Assembly (NCBI GenBank): GCA_022478985.1
Contig: JAKSZP010006611.1
Coordinates: 62,001-126,000, forward strand
Direction of reading: 5' to 3'
Source: Massospora cicadina
Lineage: Eukaryota; Entomophthoromycota; Entomophthoromycetes; Entomophthorales; Entomophthoraceae
Length of the DNA: 64,000 nucleotides
Below are positions 1 to 10,652 of this stretch, piece after piece. The translations under genes and the position numbers were made by a program. The notes under the pieces are model-generated. The model searched no databases. It was not told the DNA's origin and was given only the letters and a program-made list of their open reading frames with translations. Each line of letters begins with the position of its first letter. Position 1 is the stretch's first letter.

Positions 1-169
1 CTAATAAAGGTTAAGTCCTATATTATTTATATATTGGGTTTCAGTGTGATATCCACATCTGTCCACATTCTTAAGTGAGCTTCAAAGGACCTGAATCAAT
101 TTATTATCAGATTCTGTGCAAATTTCAACAATCCCATTAGAGTTTTCAATCAATTTTGACACCTGAAAA

Positions 170-480
170 TTATGCCAAGGATGTCAAACTAATTAATACT
201 AATAATCAAAGTTCAGCAGGGTCTTTTCCTGGTGCCAACTCCATGTGAAAATGATTGTGAGAATTCCAAAAGAAAGTCAAATCTAATTTAAAGTACTGCA
301 GACTTATGCCAAGGATGCTGAACCATTTTAATATTAATAAAATAAAGTTGAATCCCATTTTGACTTTGTGAGAGTATTGGGCAGAAACCCCATAGCATTT
401 TGGTTTAATTTGACACTGGTGACTTATGCTGAGGATGTCAATATATTTAATTAATTAATATTATGATGAATCAAGGATCA
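170..480. repeat. three diverged copies of a ~120-135-bp repeat
   Basis: The phrase TATGCCAAGGATG, or a close variant, recurs at about 171, 305 and 425. Each copy is followed by an AT-rich run of ATTAATA-type sequence. The spacing is roughly 134 and 120 bp, so this looks like an old tandem array. No coding potential is seen in 1-1030; the short open frames there are random for AT-rich DNA. Confidence 0.5.
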
Positions 481-1132
481 ACATAATCATGGATATTTGA
501 GTACGATGAGTATTGCCATTGAGAATGCTGATGAATACTAAGCAGGGAGAATCACCAATAAGTGCTGACTATGCTGGCAATAGATGCCAATGATGTGGAC
601 AGGCAAGATATTCTATAGATAGTTTCATCTCCCTCTTAAAAAATATCTTCTGATTTTCAAAAAAAGGAATATTGTGTCAGATTCTGTGGTTGACTCAAAA
701 ATAAACCCTTTGGCAAACAACAAATTGGGCCACTTTTCCCTCCTAATTTTTAAGACAATAATCTAATTAAAAAATATTGTATTAACACATCTCAGGATAA
801 TTATTGCAATGTGGATTTAATTCTATAAGAAGCCCAGGCCAAATATTCTCACACATTTAGGCCAATCTTTGCAACTACTCAGCCAGGCCAATCAACTCAA
901 TGTCAATTTAATCAAATTATTCTAATGGTAGTTCAGGCCAAATAAATTTGCACAGTTGGGCATATTGTTGCTGCCCCAAATCTTGTCAACTAGTCCTGAT
1001 TAATCAGGATTAATATTAAGAAATCAGTATACAAATTTGTTTGGGACCAATCTGAAGTTAACGTTTAAAAGTCCCATGGTCAATCAGGTGAACAAAAAAC
1101 ATAATCAGTTTCCCACCTCAGTGCGAATTTTG

Positions 1133-1500
1133 TATGTCAATACACATAATTGCCATGATAGCACTTGCACATGGACTTCCCAAATGGGAGTACCTAGTGC
1201 TATTGAGAGGGCATGTTGTTATCCCAATTAGAGAGTGTTTTTCATCAGCAGTATGATGAAAAAGCTTTTTAAGCTGGTCCTAAAATAATTTTCATATGTC
1301 AATATGCGTAACTGGTATGATAACACTTGTACATGGACCACCCAAATGGGAGTACCTAGTGCTATCAAGAGAGGCCTTCCAATGGCCCAATTAAGGTATG
1401 TCATTTATTTAAATCAACCACAAAATCTCTTAGAATTTGTACTTCATCAGCAGTATGACGAAACACATTTCAAGACTATCCTAGGACCGTTTTGCATGAT
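1133..1500 (+). repeat. tandem duplication of ~161 bp
   Basis: Two units start at about 1133 and 1294, each with TATGTCAATA. Both share an almost identical core (CATGGAC, then CCCAAATGGGAGTACCTAGT) and a later CATCAGCAGTATGA. The units lie directly upstream of a TATA box and a polyA signal, as enhancer-like repeats in the U3 of an LTR often do. Short open frames across them look incidental. Confidence 0.6.
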
Positions 1501-1665
1501 CATTGTTGCAATAATCATTACCTGAAATTCTTTTAAGTATGAGAGTATTTTACCACCATAAACCTAGCAATAGGTCTCAATTGTATCAGTTTGTGGGATG
1601 GACTGAGGTGGTAAAATATCTGTTCGAGTTTTGTGCTCAAATGTGGCTAGGAGATGCCCTAGAGG

Positions 1666-1722
1666 TATAAATACCAGCGCCTGGCCTAATGAATAATTAT
1701 CAAAAAACTAGTCTTAAATAAA
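1666..1722 (+). promoter_or_regulatory. LTR-like core promoter and polyA signal
   Basis: TATAAATA at 1666-1673 is followed about 50 bp later by AATAAA at 1717-1722. This close TATA-to-polyA spacing is the U3-R-U5 layout of LTR retrotransposons. With the tandem repeats upstream it suggests an LTR covering roughly 1.0-1.78 kb. I could not find its partner LTR or exact ends. The stretch 1760-2560 shows no gene. Confidence 0.4.
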
Positions 1723-2200
1723 GTTAGTTTTATTTATTATTCTTTCTGAATTGTATCCTAAGTCACTTTTTGGAGAGTTTCAGCAAGCTGTGATCTCAGA
1801 ATCCACAGCTTGCAACTTTGCCTTCCTCAGTTCAAGTTCCCAATTAAAGAGGGAAAATCATGCCCAAAATTGGCCAGAAAAGTTGGAGCTATTTGAGGAT
1901 GCCTATCGAGTTTCCAAACGGTTGAAATACCATAATCCACTAGCAAAATGAGGATCATTTGGTGAATTTCAGCCCGATTAAGTGTGCAGATTTAATTAAA
2001 CAAGCGAGTAATCCTCAGAATTTCACATACACCTCAATACTCTTGAAAAACCTGTTCATAGAGTACAAGCTGTCCACAACCATTTGAGACTCCATTGTTT
2101 AACCATCACCGCCAACCTTTGAACCCACAAGCACATAGGGTGGAGGCCTAAGTGGGACTCACACACGTCGCCTAAAACTTTGTTAAAACCCAGATCATGG

Positions 2201-2231
2201 TCCCTTGGGTTGGGACCATCTAGTACTAAAA
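2201..2231 (+). mobile_element. mini-retroposon copy A (~31 bp)
   Basis: A 31-bp insert ends with GGGACCATCTAGTACTAAAA. It is flanked by the direct repeat AAAACCCAGATCATGG (2185-2200 and 2232-2247). The A-rich 3' tail and long TSD are the marks of target-primed retroposition. Only the 3' end of the source element is present, so the copy is strongly 5'-truncated. Four other inserts in the window share the same end. Confidence 0.8.
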
Positions 2232-2564
2232 AAAACCCAGATCATGGTTTATTCTAAGTCAAATATGCTGAAACTAGAAGTAAACAACCAAATGCAAATG
2301 CCAAGCATATCACATTTCTCTCAGATAAAAGTTTGGGAGGCGGCACAATAATCTCTCTTTGTAATCCCACAAACCAAGATGAACATTATCAGAATTCTTT
2401 TTCATATTGCTATTGTATACAATGGTATATCCCATCTACTTCTTATACCAGAAATAAAAAAGCCCAGTTAAACGCGCAGGAAAACTCACCCTAAATAATG
2501 GTGGCTCTATTACTACTGCCAGGCTTGGCCCTAGTAGCTGTGATGCTGAAAATTTAGGTTTTCA

Positions 2565-3331
2565 GATATTATTAGTAACTATAGCAATGCAAGCTAAGTA
2601 TTTTGCTCTTCCAATCAATGCTTCATTGAGCTTATGGCCCAAATAGTTATTGATCCTAAATTGCAAAGCTTTGATAAAATTTCTGTTGTTTAACAAAATT
2701 GAGAGTGGATTAACTAAATAACAAATTAAGGGATAAGTTACTCCAAAGCTAATTATCAACTGATAGTAAAGTGCAATCTATCTTAAAATTCTTTATCTTA
2801 TCTATATAGGTAATTACCCTATTTAATATGTTTTTGTCAGTTTTCTCAGTCATTACTCTCTTGTTATCTAGATTATATCTTTGTTTGTAGTTTTGTAATA
2901 ATAGATACTAAATATCACTCTAATGATTTATGAGTAAATGTCAAGTGTGGACTATTGTGATAACAACAGTACTGATACTAGACCAGAATAGAACAGTAAA
3001 TCATGATATATTTTATGCTTTAGATTTGGAGTGACACTATCCTTATTATAATCATGAAACATATCAGGTGCTATAATTAGTACCATCATTATTATATATA
3101 ACAAGCCTGGTACAATAATATTAGTATGATAATAAATTTAATAATTTGATTGGAGCCTCTGAACCTAACATACTATTATAATATAGTTATATGGAGAGCA
3201 AAAGATTTACTGAGTATAACACCCCATATCTAAGGATTTTCACAAAGTACTAATACTACTATGAGAAACAATAATATTAGGGTTATGATGTCAACTAGCA
3301 CTAGCGAGCAATCAAGAAGAAACCTGACAAC
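2565..3331 (+). repeat. family Z LTR, left copy (approximate ends)
   Basis: This block aligns with 5098-5573 and, past two later insertions, with 7513-7568 and 9488 onward. Shared stretches include CAAGCTAAGTA, AATGCTTCATTGAGCTT and GTGTGGACTAT. A primer-binding-site-like sequence starts right after it, so it is read as the 5' LTR of a plus-strand element. It also serves as an empty-site paralogue for the terminal-repeat element that split the right copy: TTATT at 3053-3057 is uninterrupted here. Confidence 0.55.
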
Positions 3332-3347
3332 TGGTACTCACCTTAGG
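3332..3347 (+). promoter_or_regulatory. degenerate tRNA primer-binding site of family Z
   Basis: TGGTACTCACCTTAGG sits at the boundary between the left Z LTR and the internal region. It matches the primer-binding site of the other LTR families here (TGGTGCTCACTAYAGGGG) at most positions. It supports both the LTR reading and the plus orientation. Confidence 0.45.
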
Positions 3348-5090
3348 ATTATAGAATCAGTTGAGGCCTACTTCAAAAGACGCACCAGAAATTAAGCCCC
3401 ACTAAGCTACATCAAGTAGGTCAATATGGATGCTATTTATAGCAACATTTTTACACTTACTGAGACTCAGATACAAATAATCTTCAATATAAACTTCTAT
3501 AATATTTCACTTCATATCTGGATTACCATAAGATTAGTATGTTTAGCTCTAACAAAAATAGCGCCTTCTACACAGTATATATAAGCAGTTTTGTCTTATC
3601 TTTTTTTACTAGAGCTCTGGAGAAGTTTATATAACTATGATTGATACTATTATAAGTATAGGTGACAAAAACTATGCCCATGCTGTTGATAGATTAGCAG
3701 TTTGTTTAAACCAATCTAAAATGAACTTTAACCATCTATATCTATGCTATATAGAAAGATGTGCTTATGAGATTTTCAAATTATGCCACAAAAAAGTGCA
3801 AATTACATAAAAGGTACTCCTAAATTAGTTTTATGGATGGATTAAAAAGCCTCCACACACAATCTTCTTTCTCACACCGCTGATTACCAAAGTTAAAATA
3901 ATTCACATGGATCAGCTGAGCCAGGTCCCTCACAATCAACTCTCATTCCTTTAATTTATTTATATTCACAACCTTTTGATATCTACCTATAATTAATATT
4001 TAAATTCCTTGTCAACGCCATATAATTAAAACCCCTTCTCTGACCTTGGAACAAGTTGATGGTTTTTGAAAGCTGGAGTCAGACCTACAACTTAAAGTTA
4101 AGATATCATTTCCTCATTATATAATTAAATTTAAGAGATTATTTTGGTGGCAATTAAAGTAATGCCCAACTGCCTAATAAAATGCAATTAACCCATTTTC
4201 AGTCATATATCAAAGACCTACTATTTTTTGAAGTGTCTGAATTGCAAACCCTTTTTTACCTTGAGAGTTATTTTAGCACTTTCAAATTGACGCTTTTAAT
4301 CATAGTTTAAAACAGAATTATTAATAAGGTCAACTTTTATAGAAAAAAGATCCTACCATCCTTATGATAAACCATGTTGCTGTGGCTCCTATCCTTTTTA
4401 GCTACACCAAGATCAAAATCCGAAGTTGTAACTGATTCTGAGGTTAAGCCTACGCCAAGAAAGCCTCTCCAAAGAGCTACCATTGGATACCCTGACTCAA
4501 AGCTTCACATCAATTTTGTCATAAAGATGACTCAGGCCCATCGCATTTAACTTTCCCTTAGGTTAAACCATTATATTCTATCGTCAACATTGTAAACCTA
4601 ATTGTAATAGAGTTTACCATTATCAAATATCTATAGATTTCAAAATTTTATACTAGATCAGAAGTTGAATCTGATTCCAAGGTCAAGCTTTATCAAGCAT
4701 TTAATATGATTTATATTTTTAACATTATGAAAAGTTTACTTTTTTGTAGTAATCCTGGTGTCACTAATGTCAAAATGAGACTCACCATTCCTGAGAAAAG
4801 TAAGAGTTCAAGATTTGGGATATATCTCTTTAACATCAATCTTATCCGGGTGAATAAAATCAAGGCTAATACTGATAAGATTTACTATCCCAAAGATGAC
4901 CTTGCAATTATCATTTCAGATGGTAATTTATTCCATTATCAGCCCTACATTAAGTTCCTGCATTATAAATGCATAAAACCTCTAATTAGCAGCTTGGGAA
5001 AAGTAACTGTCCTTCCTAATCAAAGCTAGTTGGGCATTATCAGCTTTGGTTCTAGTATGGGTGAATATACAATATGGGGTCCCAATTACA
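3348..5090 (+). mobile_element. family Z internal region, no intact pol
   Basis: This ~1.7-kb AT-rich internal sequence lies between the two Z LTRs. I do not recognise gag, protease, RT or integrase. One open frame of 107 codons (4706-5029, ATG start) encodes a basic, hydrophobic-rich peptide with no motif I know. The element is either a deletion derivative or too decayed to read. Confidence 0.4.
4706..5029 (+). CDS. unrecognised 107-codon ORF in family Z interior
   Basis: The frame opens with ATG and runs 107 codons in an otherwise stop-rich stretch. The N-terminus is hydrophobic; the middle has Lys- and Ile-rich sequence typical of AT-rich DNA. There is no known domain, no signal I would trust and no clear upstream regulation beyond the LTR. 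It may be the last readable part of a retroelement protein or pure chance. Confidence 0.15.
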   Translation: MIYIFNIMKSLLFCSNPGVTNVKMRLTIPEKSKSSRFGIYLFNINLIRVNKIKANTDKIYYPKDDLAIIISDGNLFHYQPYIKFLHYKCIKPLISSLGKVTVLPNQS

Positions 5091-5573
5091 TTTATATAGT
5101 GATACAAGCTAAGTAGCATTATTGATATTTTACCAATTAATGCTTCATTGAGCTTTAATCCCTAAATTTTTTCACGTTCTATATTGCAAAGCACTGAGAA
5201 AATTCTAATAATTATGAAAAATGAGAGAGTGTAATATTTAATTGCAAATTAGGATGTATTGCATCCCTAACTAACCACCATCTGATATGATAGTGCAATC
5301 ATCCTTTTTAGATTTCTCATCATATCAATAAGAACGTAGGCCTATTCATAGCTATAATTCCTTGTTCTCACAGTCACTAAACTCATTTTATATAAAGAAT
5401 ACCAATATTTTTATTTTTTAAAAATAAGATAGTGGAAACTGCTCAACTGGCATATGAGCAAATGCCATAGTGTGGACTATCATTAGTACAACAATACTTA
5501 TCACAAACTAGATTAGGACATTGAATCATGATCTTTTACTTGTTCCAGGTATATAGTGAGAATATACTTTATT

Positions 5574-6179
5574 TGTAACGGATGAGAAATTCCCAGTTCT
5601 GACAGCCATATATTCAAACAATACTCAGGTGCATGACAAACAACCAAAGCATCCTGACTGAGTAGGGAGGGGTTTGGGGCACTAACAGCGCCAAACATTC
5701 GCCTACTAGTGGTTGGTTATGCCAAATCCTCTGGGGGAATTGGTCCAAAAGCAACCTACTCAAAAAACTCCTCAATGAGGGAAAATACCAACAAGTAAGC
5801 AAGTTATGCAAACCCTGAAACAACCTTTATTTTATTCTGGATAATAAAATGACTCGCTGACCAGAGCTCGTCTGTTAAGGAACAGACATAGCTCCCCAGG
5901 AAAGGGACATGCTAGGGTGAAAATTCTAAAGTGAACTTCAGAATGGCCAGGCGCACCTTATAAAAACAGCGCTTTGGGGGCCTCACTTGATTTATTGATT
6001 AGTCTTGGACAAGCCTAATCTACAACTTGGATGAAGCACAACCCAGCACCCAAAATGACTAAACCAAAAGTAATCTTTAAAATCAAAATTGAAAACCATT
6101 TTAATAGCGCTCCAACTCAGATTCAGATTTTCTGAATCTGAGTCAGAATGTAATGATTGAGACAAACTCATACGTTACA
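5574..6179. repeat. left LTR of the TRIM-like element
   Basis: This 606-bp repeat begins TGTAACGG and ends CGTTACA. It contains TATAAAA in the phrase CACCTTATAAAAACAGC near 5960 and AATAAAATGACT near 5843. A perfect 13-bp inverted repeat lies near its right end (6115-6143). It aligns along its whole length with 6908-7507. Confidence 0.85.
6115..6143. repeat. 13-bp perfect inverted repeat in the left LTR
   Basis: Arms ACTCAGATTCAGA (6115-6127) and TCTGAATCTGAGT (6131-6143) are separated by TTT. The right LTR keeps the same structure at 7443-7471 with loop AAA and one C-to-T mismatch in the right arm. It could be a protein-binding palindrome or an RNA hairpin near the end of the transcript. 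Confidence 0.85.
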
Positions 6180-6380
6180 CATACCCCACTAAAGGAGGAC
6201 CCCTCCCCAGAGGGGCCCCTCAGCGTAAGGCCACCACAATGAGGGCTTTCTGGGGCGAGTTACCTCGAGCCCTGGGAAAATTAGCCCAGATAAGCTCTGG
6301 GCCCCTTTAGGAAATGACAAATGGCGAGAGCGTTTTGGGACTGGGCTGCCAGAATCAGTTCACCTGGCATGAGGATGCAC

Positions 6381-6655
6381 GCCCAGCACATGGAGTGTTG
6401 CACCCCCTCCCAGGCTCCCATTGGTGATGGCCTTCCCATCCTGACTGGGAAGGCACTTTCACCAAGAAAATGTGAGAGGGGTGTGCTGTCCAGTGTGGCT
6501 GAATGACCCTAGCCTGAGGCCACATGCCCAGCACTTGGCTGCATTGTGTCCCCCTCCCAAGCTCCCATTGGCAATAGTCTTCTCATCCTGACCAGGAAGG
6601 CGCTTTCACCAAAGAAATTGTGAGAGGGGTGCGCAGTGCAGCATGGCTGGATGTC
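6381..6655. repeat. ~145-bp tandem duplication in the TRIM interior
   Basis: Two units begin with GCCCAGCAC at 6381 and 6526. Both continue with CTCCCATTGG, a CATCCTGAC phrase, GGCGCTTTCACCAA (or its near match) and GTGAGAGGGGTG. They make up over a third of the interior. Open frames crossing them on either strand have no recognisable product. Confidence 0.75.
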
Positions 6656-6907
6656 TGACCCCTTTCCAGGTGGACCATCTGTGGTGTGAGGGAGTCCTGC
6701 TGGGACAGGTCCCCTCAGTGCCACTGAGTCCCTGGTGATTATGAGGCCCCACTGGGAAAATTTACCAATGGTCACTTCAAGTCCAGGGTTGGCCATCAGT
6801 CACCAGCTCCCACTGGTGCTTGTTCCTCAACAACTGGGACCAAGTGACCACTGAGGTCAGCAAGACTGGGGATCAACAGCGTGCAGCGCATAATGACTTC
6901 AGAATAA

Positions 6908-7507
6908 TGTAATGGATGGAAAAACCCCAGTTCTTACTGCCATATATTTTAACAATACTTTGGCACATGAAAACCAACTGAAGCATCCTAACCAAGCAGG
7001 GAGGGGTTTAGGGGACTGACAGTGCCAAACATTCACCTACTATTGGTTGGGTATGCCAAATCCTCTGGGGTAATTGGTCCAAAACCAACCTACTCAAATA
7101 ACTCCTTGACAATGGATAAGACCAACAGGTAAGTGAGGTATGCAAACCCCAAAACAACCTTTATTTTATTTTGGATAATAAAATGACCTGCTGACCAGAG
7201 CATGTTTAGGGGAGCAACTGACATAACTCCCCAGGAAGGGAATGTTAAGGTGAAAATTCTGAAGTGAACTTCAGAATGGTCAGGCGTGCCTTATAAAGGC
7301 AGCTCTTTGGGGGCCTCACTCAAGTTATTGATTAGGCTCACACAAGCCTATCAACAACTTGGATGAAGCACAACCCAACACCCAAAATGACCAAACCAAA
7401 AGTAATTTTTAAAACGAATCAAAAAAATATAAAAGCACTCTGACTCAGATTCAGAAAATCTGAATTTGAGTCAGAATGTACCAAACAAGACAAACTCATT
7501 CATTACA
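6908..7507. repeat. right LTR of the TRIM-like element
   Basis: This 600-bp copy begins TGTAATGG and ends CATTACA, immediately followed by the TSD TTATT. Relative to the left LTR, the terminal C at position 6 and its mirror G have both become T/A, so the two ends are still complementary to each other. Confidence 0.85.
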
Positions 7508-7582
7508 TTATTGAATTTGTGATTCTTATCTGATACTTTACAATAATACCAATAACGTATTAATCTAAAAACTCTCTTCAAC

Positions 7583-7604
7583 CGCTCAAAGTCACTTTTG
7601 AGCG
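7583..7604 (+). other. 5' hairpin of X1
   Basis: CGCTCAAA (7583-7590) pairs with TTTGAGCG (7597-7604) around the loop GTCACT. The stem begins 14 nt after the element's first base. The LINE has an 8-bp stem at the same offset, with different outer pairs but the same inner CAAA/TTTG and a loop also ending CACT. Confidence 0.7.
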
Positions 7605-7660
7605 ATTTTAAATTTAAGTTTATTTATCTACAGCCATCTGCCCCAAAAACCTATTCTTTG

Positions 7661-9365
7661 ATGTCCTTGGCTCTGCCGCCTGCCACCCCAGTGTGGGGTA
7701 GCAGTGCACCCCCACCTAGCGTTTTCCACCCTGCAGGCAAGCGCGTTTGGATGGGTTCAAACAGCCCGCCCACTGCTTCCAACCGTTTTGTCCCCCCACG
7801 GGACTTAGCGCTCCACCTGGCGCGCGTCCACCCTTCTCGCCCCCATCCTCTCGCCCTCCCTCGCTCTGCTATCCGCTATTGCCTCAGAGTGGACTATGGG
7901 CGTTTGTTCCCATATGCCGATAAGGCAATTATTGACCTAGCCACTACAGCCTTTGCGCCAGCTGGCTTTATAGACTTCCGCCCTTTTAAGGGCTACTTTG
8001 ACGTTAGGTTCCAATATGAGGAGGATGCTGAAGCGGCAGCACAAACTCCTCTAATTTATAAAAAAACCCCCATTCCCACAACCCGTACTCGCCTCCCTTC
8101 AGACACCACGCTAATGGTATCCTTTGCAAATCTCCCATCCCACCTCCACCCCAGGTTTTGTATGACCAGTTGGTCGCGGGGCTCATGGCTTATGGCACTC
8201 AGCCCAACCTCATCTTTGCCATTCCATCTGGTGCAGAACGCCTTGCTGCTCCTCGTGCAACAGCCACCATCATACCACACCACCCTACCATAGCCCAACA
8301 AATCCCACCCCGCGCTAGTGTGGCTGCAGCGCCAGATCATTTCTTTTGGGCTCAGGTCAATAATGGTAGGCAGATTTGTTCCCTCTGCTTTGGCATCGAC
8401 CATGCAAAAAGAGCGTGCCCTAAGGCCAAATCCGCTGTTGCAACTTCTGAGCCCCCCTCTGGAGGTTCAGTATGGGGCACTTTGCTGCCCCCTCCCACCC
8501 TCCAATCTCGTTCAGTGGGCCCACATGGAAAATCAGCCCCACCCAAAACCTCCATCCTCACTCTCCCACCTAAATCTAAGCCAGCCAATCAGAGCAATGC
8601 TTGGACCAACATTCACACCCAAGCAGCTGCCCATTCGCCCAATCCTACCCACTCAAATTTAAATGCCACTATTCCAGTGAACCAAAATCCATGGGATCTA
8701 TTGGCTGAAACTGACGAATCAGGTAATATCCTCATTAGTAAGCATACAGGTCAACCTCTCTGCCATGGCGATTATGGTCGGGCAGAATTTTTCCTTCCCA
8801 ACTTCGATGAAACCCCTACCCCTCGCCATTTCGCTCCTCTACCCAATACAGCCCCCTTCCAAAGTGACCACCAGCTCGCCTTAGCTGCGGTGGCCTCTCC
8901 TCATTGCCCAAAACTACGCACCGCGGTGGCCCAGTCAGTGGCTCAGCTCCAGCATGGCCTGCCCACCATCTTCTTCCCCCTGACTTCCCTGAATCTCACT
9001 GCAGTGACATCTCAAAACTATTTGATGATGCTGAAATCGCTGTTATGAATGTCACAACGCTTGCTTCATTCAACCCCTCAGCCAAAATCACCCGCCACAG
9101 TATCTCCCTTTTCACCCAACTTCCTGAAGCCCGCAAAAAAGCTGAAGTTCTCCTCGCAGCTTTTGTTGAAACACTTTCCCATCATTATCTTGATGCAGAA
9201 GTGGAAAACTCCTACTATGCTGACCTCAGCCCCCACTATGCAGATGCCCCAACGCCCTGGCTCTCTGCTCTGATCCGGTACTGTAACCAACACCCCTTGA
9301 TTGAGGTGGGTCTTTCTGAAAACCAACCCCCCGACCCCTCCTCACCCTCTGCCATGGTGGGTTAA
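7661..9365 (+). pseudogene. ORF1-like RNA-binding protein gene of X1
   Basis: Probably an RNA-binding protein that coats retroposon RNA, by analogy with LINE ORF1 proteins. I take ATG 7661 as the first usable start; earlier in-frame starts would be non-AUG. Residues about 60-220 hold a region resembling the paired RRM-like part of the LINE ORF1 product. A CX2CX4HX4C zinc knuckle follows at 8377-8418. The tail is Pro/Ala/Ser-rich with a conserved TP(C/F)-rich middle and an acidic, helical C-terminus ending at 9365. One base appears missing near 8150, changing frame relative to X2/X3. A second change, of -1, at about 8960 is present in all three copies. Confidence 0.65.
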
Positions 9366-9769
9366 GCAGTTTCTGCTTCCCACCTGGTTAGTAGTTTGTT
9401 TTGCCGTTTTGAGTGTTGTGATCGGTACTGTCTGTCCCCTGGTCAGCATACCTCGAATAAATCTAATCTAATAACGTATTAATCTAATAAGACTCTTACA
9501 ATAAATAAGTCTATTATTAAAGTTATTAGTTTAGTAAAAGCCCTTGAATCTTAGATTAAGTTCCAATAATCTAGTCACTAGAAGAGTAAAACATCTGAGC
9601 AAGACTTTGTCATTTATATCTAACTAGTTAATGCAACGTAAGGAGAGTATCTGTAACTCTCCTATTCCCACTGAGTTGGTGCAAGATGCACAGCCACAAT
9701 GCTAGGGAGCTAGTCATTAGAAGGAGGATGAATAGGGCACCGCTAAGGATGCTGGAGCAAAAGGAACCC

Positions 9770-10180
9770 AGGGCAAGGGTGTACAACGCTTTATGTAGGA
9801 GTTTAAAGCTAATAAATAGCAATACTTGGTAGGCACCAAAGTGGAGTCCACAATCAAGAAGAAATTAGTGCAGTAGTGCTTATGTGCCTCGATCTGGAGG
9901 GGACCAGGGCGGCCAAAAGGTGTACCAGATATATTGAAAATTTTTGTTATAATAAAACTTCCAACGTTGTTAAAGACCGCCTTGAGGAGGTCTACGCACA
10001 GGTGCGCCTAAGGAACTTTAATTTTAAAAAACGTAAACTAGCAGAATTTTGTTAAAGAAAGTTGACCAACGAGGAAGGGTGGCATCAAGGAAACCTAATT
10101 ATACAATTAGGGGTTTTATCCATCATTGGAAGTGGTGCTAAGCCTAAGTGCACTAATAAGCGCACGCTTCCATTGGCCCA
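9770..10180. other. no recognisable feature
   Basis: This AT-rich stretch follows the end of the split Z LTR. I see no ORF of interest, no repeat match elsewhere in the window and no motif I would name. Confidence 0.3.
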
Positions 10181-10184
10181 GGTA

Positions 10185-10652
10185 TCATAGCTCAAGATTA
10201 CTCAAACTCAGTAATTGACTGTAAGCATAGCCAACCCAATTTTGAAATATAAAAATCAAAAAGGTTTTGAAACACCATTCACTGTGCAATTGATTTGATC
10301 TGTCTCCATTAATGATATAGCTAGTGCTTTTTAAAGCTCTTGCCGCAACACAGGGCTGAGTGTCATGCACATCCCCTAGACTGACCTGGGCATATATGGC
10401 CTGAGCCCAGTGCTGGTCTATGGTATGTTTGAGGTCAGGAAGCCTTGCTAAAATCACCTTTTTAGCCTCCTGACAACTGGCTTTATTTTTAAAGTTGGTC
10501 CCCTCAATCATGTCATCAGACCATGACATACAAAGTAATAAGTTTACCTTAGAAAACATTATTACATGTTTTCTAGGTTCAACTAGCACCAGAGGGCAAC
10601 CAAGCAGAAATATGACACCCACAGACATGGACGCAATCACAATGAACTCCAT
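10185..10652 (-). pseudogene. LINE ORF2 linker-like fragment, 155 open codons
   Basis: This is the longest uninterrupted minus-strand frame in the left third. Its middle reads as a helical, charged block followed by a W-A-Q...L-G-D-x-H-D-T pattern and a basic segment. That resembles the stretch between endonuclease and RT in LINE ORF2 proteins, where a conserved GD precedes an aromatic pair. There is no catalytic domain. Its strand is opposite to the RT remnant starting near 10.99 kb, so the two come from separate insertions or an inversion. The family assignment is by pattern only and uncertain. Confidence 0.3.

Larger units (their letters stand above)
5574..7507. mobile_element. complete 1.93-kb non-coding LTR element (TRIM-like)
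   Basis: Two direct terminal repeats (5574-6179 and 6908-7507) flank a 728-bp interior. The whole unit is flanked by the 5-bp TSD TTATT (5569-5573 and 7508-7512). The LTR ends are inverted: TGTAACG...CGTTACA on the left copy and TGTAATG...CATTACA on the right. The interior has no gag or pol, so it must depend on another element's proteins. The orientation is not settled, because I see no clear primer-binding site on either side. T5, at the right end of the window, also starts TGTAACGG and is a possible helper type, which is inference. Confidence 0.85.
7569..9469 (+). mobile_element. ORF1-only retroposon copy X1
   Basis: This 1.9-kb insert is flanked by an exact 18-bp TSD, AATAACGTATTAATCTAA (7551-7568 and 9470-9487). 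There are no terminal repeats, so it arose by target-primed reverse transcription. The 5' end carries a hairpin 14 nt inside the element. It encodes one zinc-knuckle protein and ends with GTCAGCATACCTCGAATAAA plus a short AT tail. Two further copies (X2, X3) share start and end. It has no endonuclease or RT. The LINE at 33.3-38.6 kb has a related protein and similar termini and is the likely source of machinery. Confidence 0.85.
5098..9760 (+). repeat. family Z LTR, right copy, split by two insertions
   Basis: Pieces at 5098-5573, 7513-7568 and 9488 to about 9760 together correspond to the left Z LTR. The first gap is the terminal-repeat element 5574-7507 and the second is ORF1-only retroposon X1 (7569-9469). 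Beyond about 9500 the match to the left copy is weak, so the right end is a rough estimate. Confidence 0.45.

Noticed and set aside
1037..1525. Short open frames over the 161-bp duplication as genes
   Set aside because: They mirror the tandem repeat, need a TTG start in one case, and have no conserved domain; the repeat explains their similarity.
6321..6796. Open frames in the TRIM interior as a gag-like protein
   Set aside because: Frames lie on both strands across the tandem duplication and show no gag, protease or knuckle motif.
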